The translations under genes and the position numbers were made by a program. From positions 11,678,596-11,742,595 of the forward strand of contig OY744551.1 in the NCBI GenBank assembly GCA_963556195.1: 64,000 nucleotides of DNA. Reading direction: 5' to 3'. This DNA is from Sepiola atlantica. Its lineage: Eukaryota > Mollusca > Cephalopoda > Sepiida > Sepiolidae. The notes under the pieces are model-generated. The model saw nothing but the letters and a program-made list of their open reading frames with translations, was not told the origin of the DNA and did not search any database. Below are positions 31,190 to 43,437 of this stretch, piece after piece (position 1 is the stretch's first letter; each line of letters starts with the position of its first letter).

Positions 31190-33270
31190 GATAATTCATT
31201 CACTGTGATATACTTTTTAAATTGTTCCTGCTATTGTGACTTTATTCTCCCGCCAAGAACACGGCTACCCTCCTAAGGTTTATTCATTCACTTGGAAATC
31301 ATTGTTAACTTGTTCCTGCTATTGTGACTTTATTCCCCTGCCAAGAACACGGCTACCCTCCTAAGGTTTATTCATTCACTTGGAAATCACTGTTAACTTG
31401 TTCCTGCTATTGTGACTTTATTCCCCTGCCAAAAACACGGCTACCCTCCTAAGGTTTATTAATTCACTTGGAAATCATTGTTAACTTGTTCCTGCTATTG
31501 TGACTTCATTCTCCTGCCAAGAACACAGCTACCCCCCTAAGGTTTATTCATTCACTTGGAAATCATTGTTAACTTGTTCCTGCTATTGTGACTTTATTCT
31601 CCTGCCAAGAACACAGCTACCCCCCTAAGGTTTATTCATTCACTTGGAAATCATTGTTAACTTGTTCCTGCTATTGTGACTTTATTCTCCTGCCAAGAAC
31701 ACAGCTACCCCCCTAAGGTTTATTCATTCACTTGGAAATCATTGTTAACTTGTTCCTGCTATTGTGACTTTATTCTCCTGCCAAGTACACGGCTACCCTC
31801 CTAAGGTTTATTCATTCACTTGGAATCATTGTTAACTTGTTCCTGCTATTGTGACTTTATTCTCCTGCCAAGAACACAGCTACCCTCCTAAGGTTTATTC
31901 ATTCACTTGGAAATCATTGTTAACTTGTTCTTGCTATTGTGACTTTATTCTCCTGCCAAGAACACGGCTACCCTCCTAAGGTTTATTCATTCACTTGGAA
32001 ATCATTGTTAACTTGTTCCTGCTATTGTGACTTCATTCTCCTGCCAAGAACAGAGCTACCCTCCTAAGGTTTATTCATTCACTTGGAAATCATTGTTAAT
32101 TTGTTCCTGCTATTGTGACTTTATTCTCCTTCCAAGAACACGGCTACCCTCCTAAGGTTTAGTCATTCACTTGGAAATCATTGTTAACTTGTTCCTGCTA
32201 TTGTGACTTTATTCTCCTGCCAAGAACACAGCTACTCTCCTAAAGTTTATTCATTCACTTGGAAATCATTGTAAACTTGTTCCTGCTATTGTGACTTTAT
32301 TCTCCTGCCAAGAACACAGCTACCCCCCTAAGGTTTATTCATTCACTTGGAAATCATTGTTAACTAGTTCCTGCTATTGTGACTTTATTCTCCTGCCAAG
32401 TACACGGCTACCCTCCTAAGGTTTATTCATTCACTTGGAATCATTGTTAACTTGTTCCTGCTATTGTGACTTTATTCCCCTGCCAAGAACACAGCTACCC
32501 TCCTAAGGTTTATTCATTCACTTGGAAATCATTGTAAACTTGTTCCTGCTATTGTGACTTCATTCTCCTGCCAAGAACAGAGCTACCCTCCTAAGGTTTA
32601 TTCATTCACTTGGAAATCATTGTTAACTTGTTCCTGCTATTGTGACTTTATTCTCCTGCCAAGAACACGGCTACCCTCCTAAGGTTTAGTCATTCACTTG
32701 GAAATCATTGTTAACTTGTTCCTGCTATCGTGACTTTATTCTCCTGCCAAGAACACAGCTACCCCCCTAAGGTTTATTCATTCACTTGGAAATCATTGTT
32801 AACTTGTTCCTGCTATTGTGACTTTATTCTCCTGCCAAGTACACGGCTACCCTCCTAAGGTTTATTCATTCACTTGGAATCATTGTTAACTTGTTCCTGC
32901 TATTGTGACTTTATTCTCCTGCCAAGAACACAGCTACCCTCCTAAGGTTTATTCATTCACTTGGAAAGCATTGTTAACTTGTTCTTGCTATTGTGACTTT
33001 ATTCTCCTGCCAAGAACACGGCTACCCTCCTAAGGTTTATTCATTCACTTGTAAATCATTGTTAACTTGTTCCTGCTATTGTGATTTTATTATCCTGCCA
33101 AGAACATGGCTACCCTCCTAAAGTTTATTCATTCACTTGGAAATCATTGTTAACTTGTTCCTGCTATTGTGATTTTATTATCCTGCCAAGAACACGGCTA
33201 CCCTCCTAAGGTTTATTCATTCACTTGGAAAACATTGTTAACTTGTTCTTGCTATTGTGACTTCATTCAT
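31190..33270. repeat. 88-bp minisatellite, about 23 units
   Basis: Head-to-tail units with landmarks TTCATTCACTTGGAAATCAT, TTGTTCCTGCTATTGTGAC and CCTCCTAAGGTTTA, spaced exactly 88 bases (for example 31271 and 31359). Units differ by few substitutions; some lack one A (GGAATCATT). Lies in the ITIH intron between exons 2 and 3. Confidence 0.95.
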
Positions 33271-34150
33271 GTTTTTTGTTCTGCGACATTTTTGGAAATT
33301 AAAGGTACATGACTTCACTGATAACTGTGTTTGCTGTTTTGCGACATTTTTGGAAATTTAAGGTACTTGACTTCACTGAAGACTGTGTTTTTTGTTCTGC
33401 GACATTTTTGGAAATTTAAGGTACTGGAGTTCACTGATAACTGTGTTTTTTGTTCTGCGACATTTTTGGAAATTAAAGGTACTTGACTTCACTGATAACT
33501 GTGTTTGCTGTTTTGCGACATTTTTGGAAATTAAAGGTACTTGACTTCACTGAAGACTGTGTTTTCTGTTCTGCGACATTTTTGGAAATTTAAGGTACTT
33601 GAGTTCACTGAAGACTGTGTTTTTTGTTCTGCGACATTTTTGGAAATTAAAGGTACATGACTTCACTGATAACTGTGTTTTTTGTTCTGCGACATTTTTG
33701 GAAATTAAAGGTACATGACTTCACTGATAACTGTGTTTGCTGTTTTGCGACATTTTTGGAAATTTAAGGTACTTGACTTCACTGAAGACTGTGTTTTTTG
33801 TTCTGCGACATTTTTGGAAATTTAAGGTACTTGAGTTCACTGAAGACTGTGTTTTTTGTTCTGCGACATTTTTGGAAATTAAAGGTACATGACTTCACTG
33901 ATAACTGTGTTTGCTGTTTTGCGACATTTTTGGAAATTTAAGGTACTTGACTTCACTGAAGACTGTGTTTTCTGTTCTGCGACATTTCTAGCTATTTGGA
34001 GTACTTGAGTTCACTGAAGAGTGTATTTTCTATTTAGCGACATTTTTTAAAATTTAAGGTACTTGACTTCACTAAATAGTGTATTATCTGTTTTGCGACA
34101 TTTTGGAAATTTAAGGTACTTGACTTCACTGAAGAGTGTATTTGTTTGTG
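33271..34150. repeat. 58-bp minisatellite, about 15 units
   Basis: Units carry GCGACATTTTTGGAAATT, AAGGTACTTGACTTCACTGA and ACTGTGTTTT with 58-base spacing (for example 33341 and 33399). It starts where the 88-bp array ends (CTATTGTGACTTCATTCATG), so the two arrays abut. The right end decays toward the 56-bp array. Confidence 0.93.
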
Positions 34151-34299
34151 TTCAGCAGAGATTCTGAGTTTCCCTGTTAGTCTTCGGCTGGGTAATTGTC
34201 TGCGATTAGCAGATATGAGTTTTGTGTATGCGTGTGTGTTTATCCATTGTGCTCTTTTGTATTTCAAAGAATCGCTCTATGTGAACTTTTTTATTTTCT

Positions 34300-37200
34300 A
34301 CTCTTTTCTACTTATCATTTAAAATACTTTTGGCATTTGTTAATGTTTTGTGACATTTTGATTAATTGTGACTTTTAAAAATACGTACAGCATTTATTCA
34401 TATTTTATTAATACTTTTGGTATTTGTTAATGTTATGCGAAATTTTAATTATTTGTCACTTTTTAAAATACTTTTGGTATTTTTCATGTTTTTAAAATTA
34501 CTTTTGGCAATCGTTTATATTTTGCACTATTTTTGTTATCTTCGATTTAAAAAATCATTTTCGTATTTTTTAACGTTTTTAAAATACTTAATTTTTTTTT
34601 AATGTTTTGCGACATTTTGATTATTTGTGGCTTTTTAAAATACGTTTGGTATTTTTTATGTTTTAAAAAATACATTTGGCATTTGTTACTGTTTTGTGAA
34701 ATTTAAATTATTTGTGATTAAAATATTTTTTGTATTTTTAATGCTTTTTAAAAATATATTTGGGATTTAGTTGTTTTGTGACATTTCGATTATTTGTGAC
34801 TTCAAACATACTTTTGGTATTTAAAATGTTTTAAGATTATATTGGTATTTATTAATGTATAGTGGAAATTTGATTTTTAACATTTAAAAATACTTTTTGT
34901 ATTTTTTATGTTTTTTTAAATGCTTTTTGTCTTTGTTAATGTTTTGTACTATTTTCATTATTTGTGTCTTTTAGTAAAAACTTTTAGCATTTTTAATGTG
35001 TTTTTAAATACTTTTTGTATTCGTGAATGTTTTGTACTATTTTCATTATTTGTGTCTTTTAATAAACACTTTTGGCATTTTTAATGTGTTTTTAAATACT
35101 TTTTGTATTCGTAAATCTTTGTGACATTCTGATTATCTGTGACTTTTTAAAATACTTCTGGCATTTGTTATTATTTTGTGACATTTCGATTATCTGTAAC
35201 TTTTAAAGAAACTTTTGAAGTTTTCTAATGATTTAAAAATTGTCTTGGCATTTTAAAATGATTTTATAGATTTTGATTATTTGTGACTTTTTAAAATGCT
35301 TTTGATATTTGTTAATGTTTTGTGACATTTTGATTATCTGTGACTTTTAAAATACTTTTGATATTTGTTAATGTTTTGTGACATTTTGATTATCTGTGAC
35401 TTTTAAAATACTTTTGATATTTGTTAATGTTTTGTGACATTTTGATTATCTGTGACTTTTAAAAATACTTTTGATATTTGTTAATGTTTTGTGACATTTC
35501 GATTATCTGTGACTTTTAAAATACTTTTGATATTTGTTAATGTTTTGTGACATTTTGATTATCTGTGATTTTTAAAATACTTTTTATATTTGTTAATGTT
35601 TTGTGACATTTTGATTATCTGTGACTTTTTTAATTACTTTTGGTATTTGTTTATGTTTAGTGAAATTTATTATCTGTTGACTTTTTAAAATACTTTTGGC
35701 ATTTGTTAATGTTTTGTGACATTTCGATTATCTGTGACTTTCAAAATACTTTTGATATTTGTTAATGTTTTGTGACATTTTGATTATCTGTGACTTTTAA
35801 AATACTTTTGATATTTGTTAATGTTTTGTGACATTTTGATTATCTGTGACTTTTAAAATACTTTTGATATTTGTTTATGTTTAGTAGAATTTTGATTATC
35901 TGTGACCTTTAAAAATACTTTTGGTATTTGTTAATGTTTTGTGACATTTTTATTTTCTGTGACTTTTAAAATACTTTTGATATTTTTTAATGTTTTGTGA
36001 CATTTTGATTATCGTTGACTTTTAAAATACTTTTTATATTTGTTAATGTTTTGTGACATTTTTATTATCTGTGACTTTTAAAATACTTTTGATATTTGTT
36101 AATGTTTTGTGACATTTTGATGATCTGTGACTTTTAAAATACTTTTGATATTTGTTAATGTTTTGTGACATTTTGATTATCGTTGACTTTTAAAATACTT
36201 TTGATATTTGTTAATGTTTTGTGACATTTTTATTATCTGTGACTTTTAAAATACTTTTGATATTTGTTAATGTTTTGTGACATTTTGATGATCCGTGACT
36301 TTTAAAATACTTTTGATATTTGTTAATGTTTTTTGACATTTTTATTATCTGTTACGTTTTAAAATACTTTTGATATTTGTAAACGTTTTGTGACATTTTG
36401 ATTATCTGTGACATTTTGAATTACTTTTGGTATTTGTTTATGTTTAGTGAAATTTTGATTATCGTTGACTTTTAAAATACTTCTGATATTTGTTAATGTT
36501 ATGCGAAATTTTAATTATTTGTCACTTTTTAAAATACTTTTGGTATTTTTCATGTTTTTAAAATTACTTTTGGCAATCGTTTATATTTTGCACTATTTTA
36601 GTTATTTTCCATTTAAAAAATCATTTTCGTATTTTTTAACGTTTTTAAAATACTTAATTTTTTTTTAATGTTTTGCGACATTTTGATTATTTGTGGCTTT
36701 TTAAAATACGTTTGGTATTTTTTATGTTTTAAAAAATACATTTGGCATTTGTTACTGTTTTGTGAAATTTAAATTATTTGTGATTAAAATATTTTTGTAT
36801 TTTTAATGCTTTTTAAAAATATATTTGGGATTTAGTTGTTTTGTGACATTTCGATTATTTGTGACTTCAAACATACTTTTGGTATTTAAAATGTTTAAAA
36901 ATTATATTGGTATTTATTAATGTATAGTGGAAATTTGATTTTTAACATTTAAAAATACTTTTTGTATTTTTTATGTTTTTTTAAATGCTTTTTGTCTTTG
37001 TTAATGTTTTGTACTATTTTCATTATTTGTGTCTTTTAGTAAAAACTTTTGGCATTTTTAGTGTGTTTTTAAATACTTTTTGTATTCGTGAAAGTGTTGT
37101 ACTATTTTCATTATTTGTGTCTTTTAATAAACACTTTTGGCATTTTTAATGTGTTTTTAAATACTTTTTGTATTCGTAAATCTTTGTGACATTCTGCTTA

Positions 37201-39960
37201 TCTGTGACTTTTTAAAATACTTCTGGCATTTGTTATTATTTTGTGACATTTCGATTATCTGTAACTTTTAAAGAAACTTTTGAAGTTTTCTAATGATTTA
37301 AAAATTGTCTTGGCATTTTAAAATGATTTTATAGATTTTGATTATTTGTGACTTTTTAAAATGCTTTTGATATTTGTTAATGTTTTGTGACATTTTGATT
37401 ATCTGTGACTTTTAAAATACTTTTGATATTTGTTAATGTTTTGTGACATTTTGATTATCTGTGAGTTTTAAAATACTTTTGATATTTGTTAATGTTTTGT
37501 GACATTTTGATTATCTGTGAGTTTTAAAATACTTTTGATATTTGTTAATGTTTTGTGACATTTTGATTATCTGTGAGTTTTAAAATACTTTTGATATTTG
37601 TTAATGTTTTGTGACATTTTGATTATCTGTGAGTTTTAAAATACTTTTGATATTTGTTAATGTTTTGTGACATTTTGATTATCTGTGAGTTTTAAAATAC
37701 TTTTGATATTTGTTAATGTTTTGTGACATTTTGATTATCTGTGAGTTTTAAAATGCTTTTGATATTTGTTAATGTTTTGTGACATTTTGATTATCTGTGA
37801 GTTTTAAAATACTTTTGATATTTGTTAATGTTTTGTGACATTTTGATTATCTGTGACTTTTAAAAATACTTTTGATATTTGTTAATGTTTTGTGACATTT
37901 TGATTATCTGTGACTTTTAAAATACTTTTGATATTTGTTAATGTTTTGTGACATTTTGATTATCTGTGACTTTTAAAATACTTTTTATATTTGTTAATAT
38001 TTTGTGACATTTTGATTATTTGTGACTTTTTTAATTACTTTTGGTATTTGTTTATGTTTAGTGAAATTTATTATCTGTTGCCTTTTTAAAATACTTTTGG
38101 TATTTGTTAATGTTTTGTGACATTTCGATTATCTGTGACTTTTAAAATACTTTTGATATTTGTTAATGTTTAGTGACATTTTGATTATCTGTGACTTTTA
38201 AAATACTTTTGATATTTGTTTATGTTTAGTAGAATTTTGATTATCTGTGACCTTTAAAAATACTTTTGGTATTTGTTAATGTTTTGTGACATTTTTATTA
38301 TCTGTGACTTTTAAAATACTTTTGATATTTGTTAATGTTTAGTGACATTTTGATTATCGTTGACTTTTAAAATACTTTTGATATTTGTTAATGTTTTGTG
38401 ACATTTTTATTATCTGTGACTTTTAAAATACTTTTTATATTTGTTAATGTTTTGTGACATTTTGATGATCTGTTACTTTTAAAATACTTTTGATATTTGT
38501 TAATGTTTTGTGACATTTTTATTATTTGTGACTTTTAAAATACTTTTTATATTTGTTAATGTTTTGTGACATTTTTATTATCTGTGACTTTTAAAATACT
38601 TTTGATATTTGTTAATATTTTGTGACATATTTATTATCTGTTACGTTTTAAAATACTTTTGATATTTGTAAACGTTTTGTGACATTTTGATTATCTGTGA
38701 CATTTTGAATTACTTTTGGTATTTGTTTATGTTTAGTGAAATTTTGATTATCGTTGACATTTAAAATACTTTTGATATTTGTTAACGTTTTGTGACATTT
38801 TGATTATTTGTGACTTTTAAAATACTTTTTATATTTGTTAATGTCTTGTGACTTTTTGAATTACTTTTGATATTTGTTAATGTTTTGTGACATTTTTATT
38901 ATCTGTGACTTTTTAAAATACTTTTGGTATTTGTTTATGTTATGTGACATTTCGATTATCTGTGACTTTTAAAATACTTTTGATATTTGTTAACGTTTTG
39001 TGACATTTTGATTATATGTGACTTTTTGAATTACTTTTGGTATTTGTTTATGTTTAGTGAAATTTTGATTATCTGTAACTTTTAAAATACTTTTGGTATT
39101 TGTTAATGTTTTGTGACATTTCGATTATCTGTGACTTTTTGTAATTACTTTTGATATTTGTTAATGTTTTACGACATTTATATTATCTGTGACTTTTTAA
39201 AATACTTTTAGTATTTGTTTATGTTTTGTGACATTTCGATTATCTGTGACTTTTAAAATACTTTTGGTATTTGTTGATGTTTTGTGACATTTTGATTATC
39301 TGTGACTTTTTGAATTACTTTTGGTATTTGTTTATGTTTAGTGAAATTTTGATTATCTGTGACTTTTAAAAATACTTTTGGTATTTGTTAATGTTTTGTG
39401 ACATTTCGATTATCTGTGACTTTTTGAATTACTTTTGATATTTGTTAATGTTTTGTGACATTTTGATTATCTGTGACTTTTTAAAATACTTTTGGTATTT
39501 GTTTATGTTTTGTGACATTTTGATTATCTGTGACTTTTTGAATTACTTTTGGTATTTGTTAATGTTTTGTGACATTTTGATTATCTGTGACTTTTTAAAA
39601 TACTTTTGATATTTGTTAATGTTTTTGACATTTAGATTATCTGTGACTTTTTAAAATACTTTTGGTATTTGTTAATGTTTTGTGACATTCCGATTATCTG
39701 TGACTTTTTGAATTACTTTTGATATTTGTTAATGCTTTGTGACATTTTGATTATCTGTGACTTTTTAAAATACTTTTGGTATTTGTTTATGTTTTGTGAC
39801 ATTTTGATTATCTGCGACTTTAAATCACACTTTTTAAATACCCAGATGATTTTTAAAAAATCTTGCTATTTATTAATGTTTTGTGAAATTTTGATATTTG
39901 TTACTTTGTAAAATACTTTTGTCATATTTTAACTTAAAAAACTTTTGGTATTTGATAATC
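34300..39960. repeat. 56-bp AT-rich satellite, about 100 units
   Basis: Units carry GTGACATTTTGATTATCTGT, GACTTTTAAAATACTTTTG and ATATTTGTTAATGTTTT with 56-base spacing. The left part is degenerate. A stretch starting near 34420 recurs near 36486 with an offset of 2066, which is a higher-order duplication. The second copy has six extra 56-bp units (offset grows by 336) bearing the variant TGTGAGTTTT. Open frames rich in Phe and Leu are repeat artefacts. Confidence 0.95.
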
Positions 39961-40141
39961 GTGTTTTAGAAATTGGTATTTGTTGTAGACCCGTGCTAGG
40001 GGTCACAAAGATAACAACCACAATTTGTGACAGGTTAAAATATACAATGTATTTATATCATAGCAATACAGTAACGCCACTAAATGTGGTAGGAGATGCA
40101 CCGGATTCCTACCATGCGGTAAAACATGATAGGAATGTCCT
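39961..40141. other. Unrecognised sequence hosting SINE copy 6
   Basis: Unique-looking sequence with GACCCGTGCTAGGGGTCAC; probably part of an older dispersed element that the SINE entered. Confidence 0.4.
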
Positions 40142-40471
40142 TTATTTAACACCTACCCACTATAGGAGTATGTGACATAAGGTCGGAAAGTGGGATTTGA
40201 AAAGCAAGCGCCCGAGAAGGTGGGCGCTCTAGCCATTAAAAATTGCCTGGGCAGCCCCGTCGGCATTCCCCGGTAGGGGCGCCTCATGCAGTAAGCTATA
40301 AACTTACTCCTCCCCAAAGAGGAGAGGCAAAGCCTGGGAGGGTGGACCTCCTAGAACTGCACAGGACAGACCGATAGACCGGCGGAATCATGCCCCGAAG
40401 GCCAAGACAACACCGGTCTATAGGGTGTAGTATCCATCGGAACAGATACCACACGTGGTACGAGGACTCTC
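40142..40471 (-). mobile_element. U2-headed SINE, copy 6, with 18-bp target-site duplication
   Basis: Minus orientation, full body (TCGGCATTCCCCGGTAGGGG in + sense) with a shortened tail. Perfect 18-bp direct repeats ACATGATAGGAATGTCCT lie at 40124-40141 and 40472-40489, exactly bounding it. The head keeps GGAACAGATACCACAC, but the outermost about 18 bases differ from U2, so the 5' end is diverged or was extended. Confidence 0.9.
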
Positions 40472-40489
40472 ACATGATAGGAATGTCCT

Positions 40490-41894
40490 CTGTTGAGTCT
40501 TTGCAACCATGGTATTTATTATAGATGGTTGCTTCCATTAGTTCTTCAATAGGGGTGATTTGTATCCCATAACAGTATTGTTTACTGTTCGAGACGTTTT
40601 TCATAGCTTTAAAAAAAAAAACTCTAAATTGCTTACATCTGTTTTATATATATTGTTAGTTTTCAATGTTTTTGTAATATTTTGATTATTAGTGACTTTT
40701 AAAATAAATTTGTATGTGTTAATGATTTTACGACATTTTGATTAATTTTGACTTTTTAAAAACGTTTTTTAATGTTAGATTTCATTTTAACGTTTTAAAA
40801 GAAAATGCCATTTTGTCATTGTTATTCTTTTTCCGTAATTTTGAGTAATTCGAACCATGTCATCTTTCCTGAGTTATAACTGTCATTGAGCGTGTAAGGG
40901 GAATAACTCTATTCGTGCTCTCCTTTTATTATCCTGTAAGGTTGTTTCTCCTTTAATAAATTACATAACGCATTAAGTTGTTTCTCCTTTAATAAATTAC
41001 ACGACGCACTAAGTTGTATAAAAATCACACTCCATTCTTTTGTTTATTTCTTTTATAGGAGTACGGAGAATACCAACATATTTTAATAAACTCTTCGCTG
41101 TGTCTCTCTCAGATATCGACACTCCTGGACCAACTCTTAGCTCGGTTACATAATACTTGTTTCGTCATCCTACGTCAGCTCTTGTGACCTACGTTTCCCC
41201 AGATACTTCATTCTCCCATTATTATCAAGTTCTAAGATCACATTCTTTTAAAAACATTTTGATGAATCCGTATTTCTTATTTGCCTATTCTTTCGTTCAA
41301 TTTATGTAAAATAAAAAGGAAATTTCCGGTTTCCAATATACTTCGACTCCCAAGTTCTTTCAAAATGTTCTCCCTTCTTATTATTCTCGTAAGTGGTTTC
41401 AAGTTGAGACGGCTTTGTGCGTATTTCTATTTTCTATATTAAATTGTCTTCTTTTCGTCCAGCTATCGTAACATTTTTTTACGAGATAAGCAGTTATATT
41501 TCGATTTTCTTAAGTAACACATCTCATTTAACGTGTAACAGGGATAACCCGTTCGCTTACTTGTATTGCAACGTTGTTTTCTGCTGAAAAAAATAACAAA
41601 ACCTATAAGTTGTATAAAAGCCACGTTCAAATATTTCGTTTATTTCCAATAACATTATTTGAAAAACAGCTTGATAAATCTATATTTCTTCTTTGTCCAT
41701 TGTTTCGCCCCATTTACGTAACAGAGAAAAAGGAATGTTATGGTTTCCAATCTCCCCTCCCACACATTCTTTGAGTTTTTCTTCTTTTTTCTTAGTTATT
41801 AGGTAGCTTCGAGTTGCAACATATTCGCCCATATTTCTAACCTGCTTCGCCCCTTTTTCTGCATCATATCATTACATTTTAAAGGCTTACTTAC
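40490..41894. other. ITIH intron, mostly unrecognised
   Basis: A short tandem pair (TTGTTTCTCCTTTAATAAAT, unit about 38 bases) lies at 40940-41010. Near 40650-40800 are decayed relatives of the 56-bp unit (GACATTTTGATTA). Otherwise no feature seen. Confidence 0.5.
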
Positions 41895-42005
41895 TTAATA
41901 CTGACATGACCGGCACTTTCGCCTCGTTCCACCGCACGGTCGAATATCTTTTTCGCCTCATGTTTCTCCTTCACCTCACCAACAGTGAGATACCCGTTAA
42001 TGTCC
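41895..42005 (-). CDS. ITIH-like: ITIH-like exon 2: middle of VIT domain
   Basis: 111 bases, residues 53 to 90. The translation starts MDINGYLTVGEVKEKHEA and contains AKKIFDRAVERGESAGHV. This matches the ITIH VIT signature in which a strand ending in G(Y/N)V-x-EKE is followed by A-x-x-Y-x-x-A-V-x-x-G-x-x-AG. Acceptor TTGCAG ends at 42006 and donor GTAAGTAAG starts at 41894. Both phases agree with the neighbouring exons (phase 2 in, phase 2 out). The spacing across the next junction also equals the vertebrate family length, so no exon seems to be missing between exons 2 and 3. Confidence 0.9.
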
Positions 42006-42391
42006 CTGCAAAATAATCAAAGAAAAGAGATTTATATTAGATTAAATCGTTGGTAGACTTACATCTTTAATGCGAAATAGTGTTATTAACGATTTAAAAT
42101 ATATTTTAAAATTCACTGGAAAAGGGTTAAAAGCCATTTGAAACATAAAAATAAAAATGATAGATTTATTTTATGAGTGACCATTGTCTTATAGAAATTC
42201 TAAACTCCTGTATTTCTCAATGTGGATATAATGGACAGAATGTTTTGTCTAACGTGGATCCGGCTTGAGAACGGTCCCATCTGGCCATTTGACGAGGAAA
42301 TTGCTATTGGAAAATAGATGATAGCCGAATAATGATTAATACTGAACAAAAGTAATAAATTACGATGAATCTCGAAACAAAAATGTAACAG

Positions 42392-42992
42392 GTTATTTGG
42401 TGTCAGAGAGGAAATGACCGTTCTTTTCAAACATTAGTTAAGTCGTAGCGATTGAAATATTGGTTTTATTTACTCCTCCCCAGGAGTTAGGCACAAGGCC
42501 AGTTTTATCTTACTCCCACAAGTAAGATATGACCCAAGATCGGGTCGAGAAAGTGGGGTTTGAAAAGCCAGCGCTCGAGAGGTGAGCACTCTGGCCATTT
42601 AAAAATTGCCTGGTCAGCCCCGTCGGCATTCCCCGGTAGGGGCGCCTCAGACAGTAACCAATAAACTTACTCCTCCCAAAAGAGGGGAGGCAAAGCCTGG
42701 GAGGATGGACCTCCTAGAACTGCACAGGACAGGCGTGTAGTATCCATCGGAACAGATACTACACTTTGATCTTAGCCAAAAGGCCAAGAAGCCAAATTTG
42801 GTATAGTTTCGGAAAAACCAACAAAAAATTTACTGGCGTGATGTAGGCATGACGTATATACAAAGAAATGCTACGAAATCAAACGAAAAAAAATACGAAG
42901 CAAGCGTGACCTTTTATTTGGTGTGAGAGAGGAAATTACCGTTCATGATCAAACTTGTCAAACATTGGGAAAGTCGTAGCGATTAAAATATA
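42392..42992. repeat. Duplicated host segment around SINE copy 7
   Basis: TTATTTGGTGTCAGAGAGG ... AAGTCGTAGCGATTGAAAT at 42392-42463 recurs as TTATTTGGTGTGAGAGAGG ... AAGTCGTAGCGATTAAAAT at 42915-42990. Each copy was followed by the same MITE start (TTTCGGAAAA). The second copy has no SINE, so it shows the empty site. Confidence 0.75.
42464..42793 (-). mobile_element. U2-headed SINE, copy 7, best-preserved U2 head
   Basis: Minus orientation. The head is GGCTTCTTGGCCTTTTGGCT, AAGATCAAAG, then TGTAGTATCTGTTCCGATGG, matching U2 snRNA from about nucleotide 4 to 45 with few changes. Part of the body next to the head (about 60 bases) is deleted. It is bounded by imperfect duplications AAATATTGGT and AAATTTGGT. 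The paralogous empty site at 42980-43005 confirms insertion. Confidence 0.92.
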
Positions 42993-43245
42993 GGTACTGT
43001 TTCGGAAAAGGCAACCGAAAATTTACAGGCGTGACATAGGCGTGACGTATGTACAAGGAACGCTACGAAATCGAACGGAAAAATACGAGGTAAGCGTGAC
43101 GTATGTACAACGAATGTGAACGGTGAAAGACGAAGCAAGTTACGCCGTTTCGCATGTTACTGAACCGCCCCCCCCGTCTCCATGTTAACAATGGCTTCTA
43201 AAACTCCGCCTGTAAATCTATGTTTACCTTATCTGAAACAGTACC
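42993..43245 (+). mobile_element. MITE copy, forward
   Basis: Ends are inverted repeats GGTACTGTTTCGGAAAAGG and (reverse) GGTACTGTTTCAGATAAGG. Inside lie AATTTACAGGCGTGACATA and related phrases. No transposase. A truncated left end of the same element also sits at 42801-42905, right of SINE copy 7. Confidence 0.8.
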
Positions 43246-43259
43246 ATTATTTATAACAA

Positions 43260-43437
43260 GGTACTGTTTCGGATAGCGTAAACCAAGATTTGCAGCCATT
43301 CTTAACATGGATAGGGAGTGCTTCAGTAACATTCATCTTTCGTCTTTTTCCGTTCACATTCGTAGTACATAGGGCATGCCTACGTCACGCCTACCTTACG
43401 CCTGTACATTATTGGTTGCCTTTTCCGAAACAGTACC
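43260..43437 (-). mobile_element. MITE copy, inverted
   Basis: Its right end (reverse complement GGTACTGTTTCGGAAAAGG, CAACCAATAATGTACAGGCG) matches the left end of the copy at 42993. Its left end matches that copy's right end, including TTAACATGG. The two copies lie head-to-head 14 bases apart. Confidence 0.8.

Noticed and set aside
34417..36668. Two matching Phe/Leu-rich frames as a duplicated membrane-protein gene
   Set aside because: They are the same part of a duplicated AT-rich satellite block; the matching comes from the 2066-base duplication.
42710..42793. Functional U2 snRNA gene
   Set aside because: Only about the first 45 bases of U2 are present. The branch-point pairing region is followed by SINE body rather than the Sm site and 3' stem-loops.
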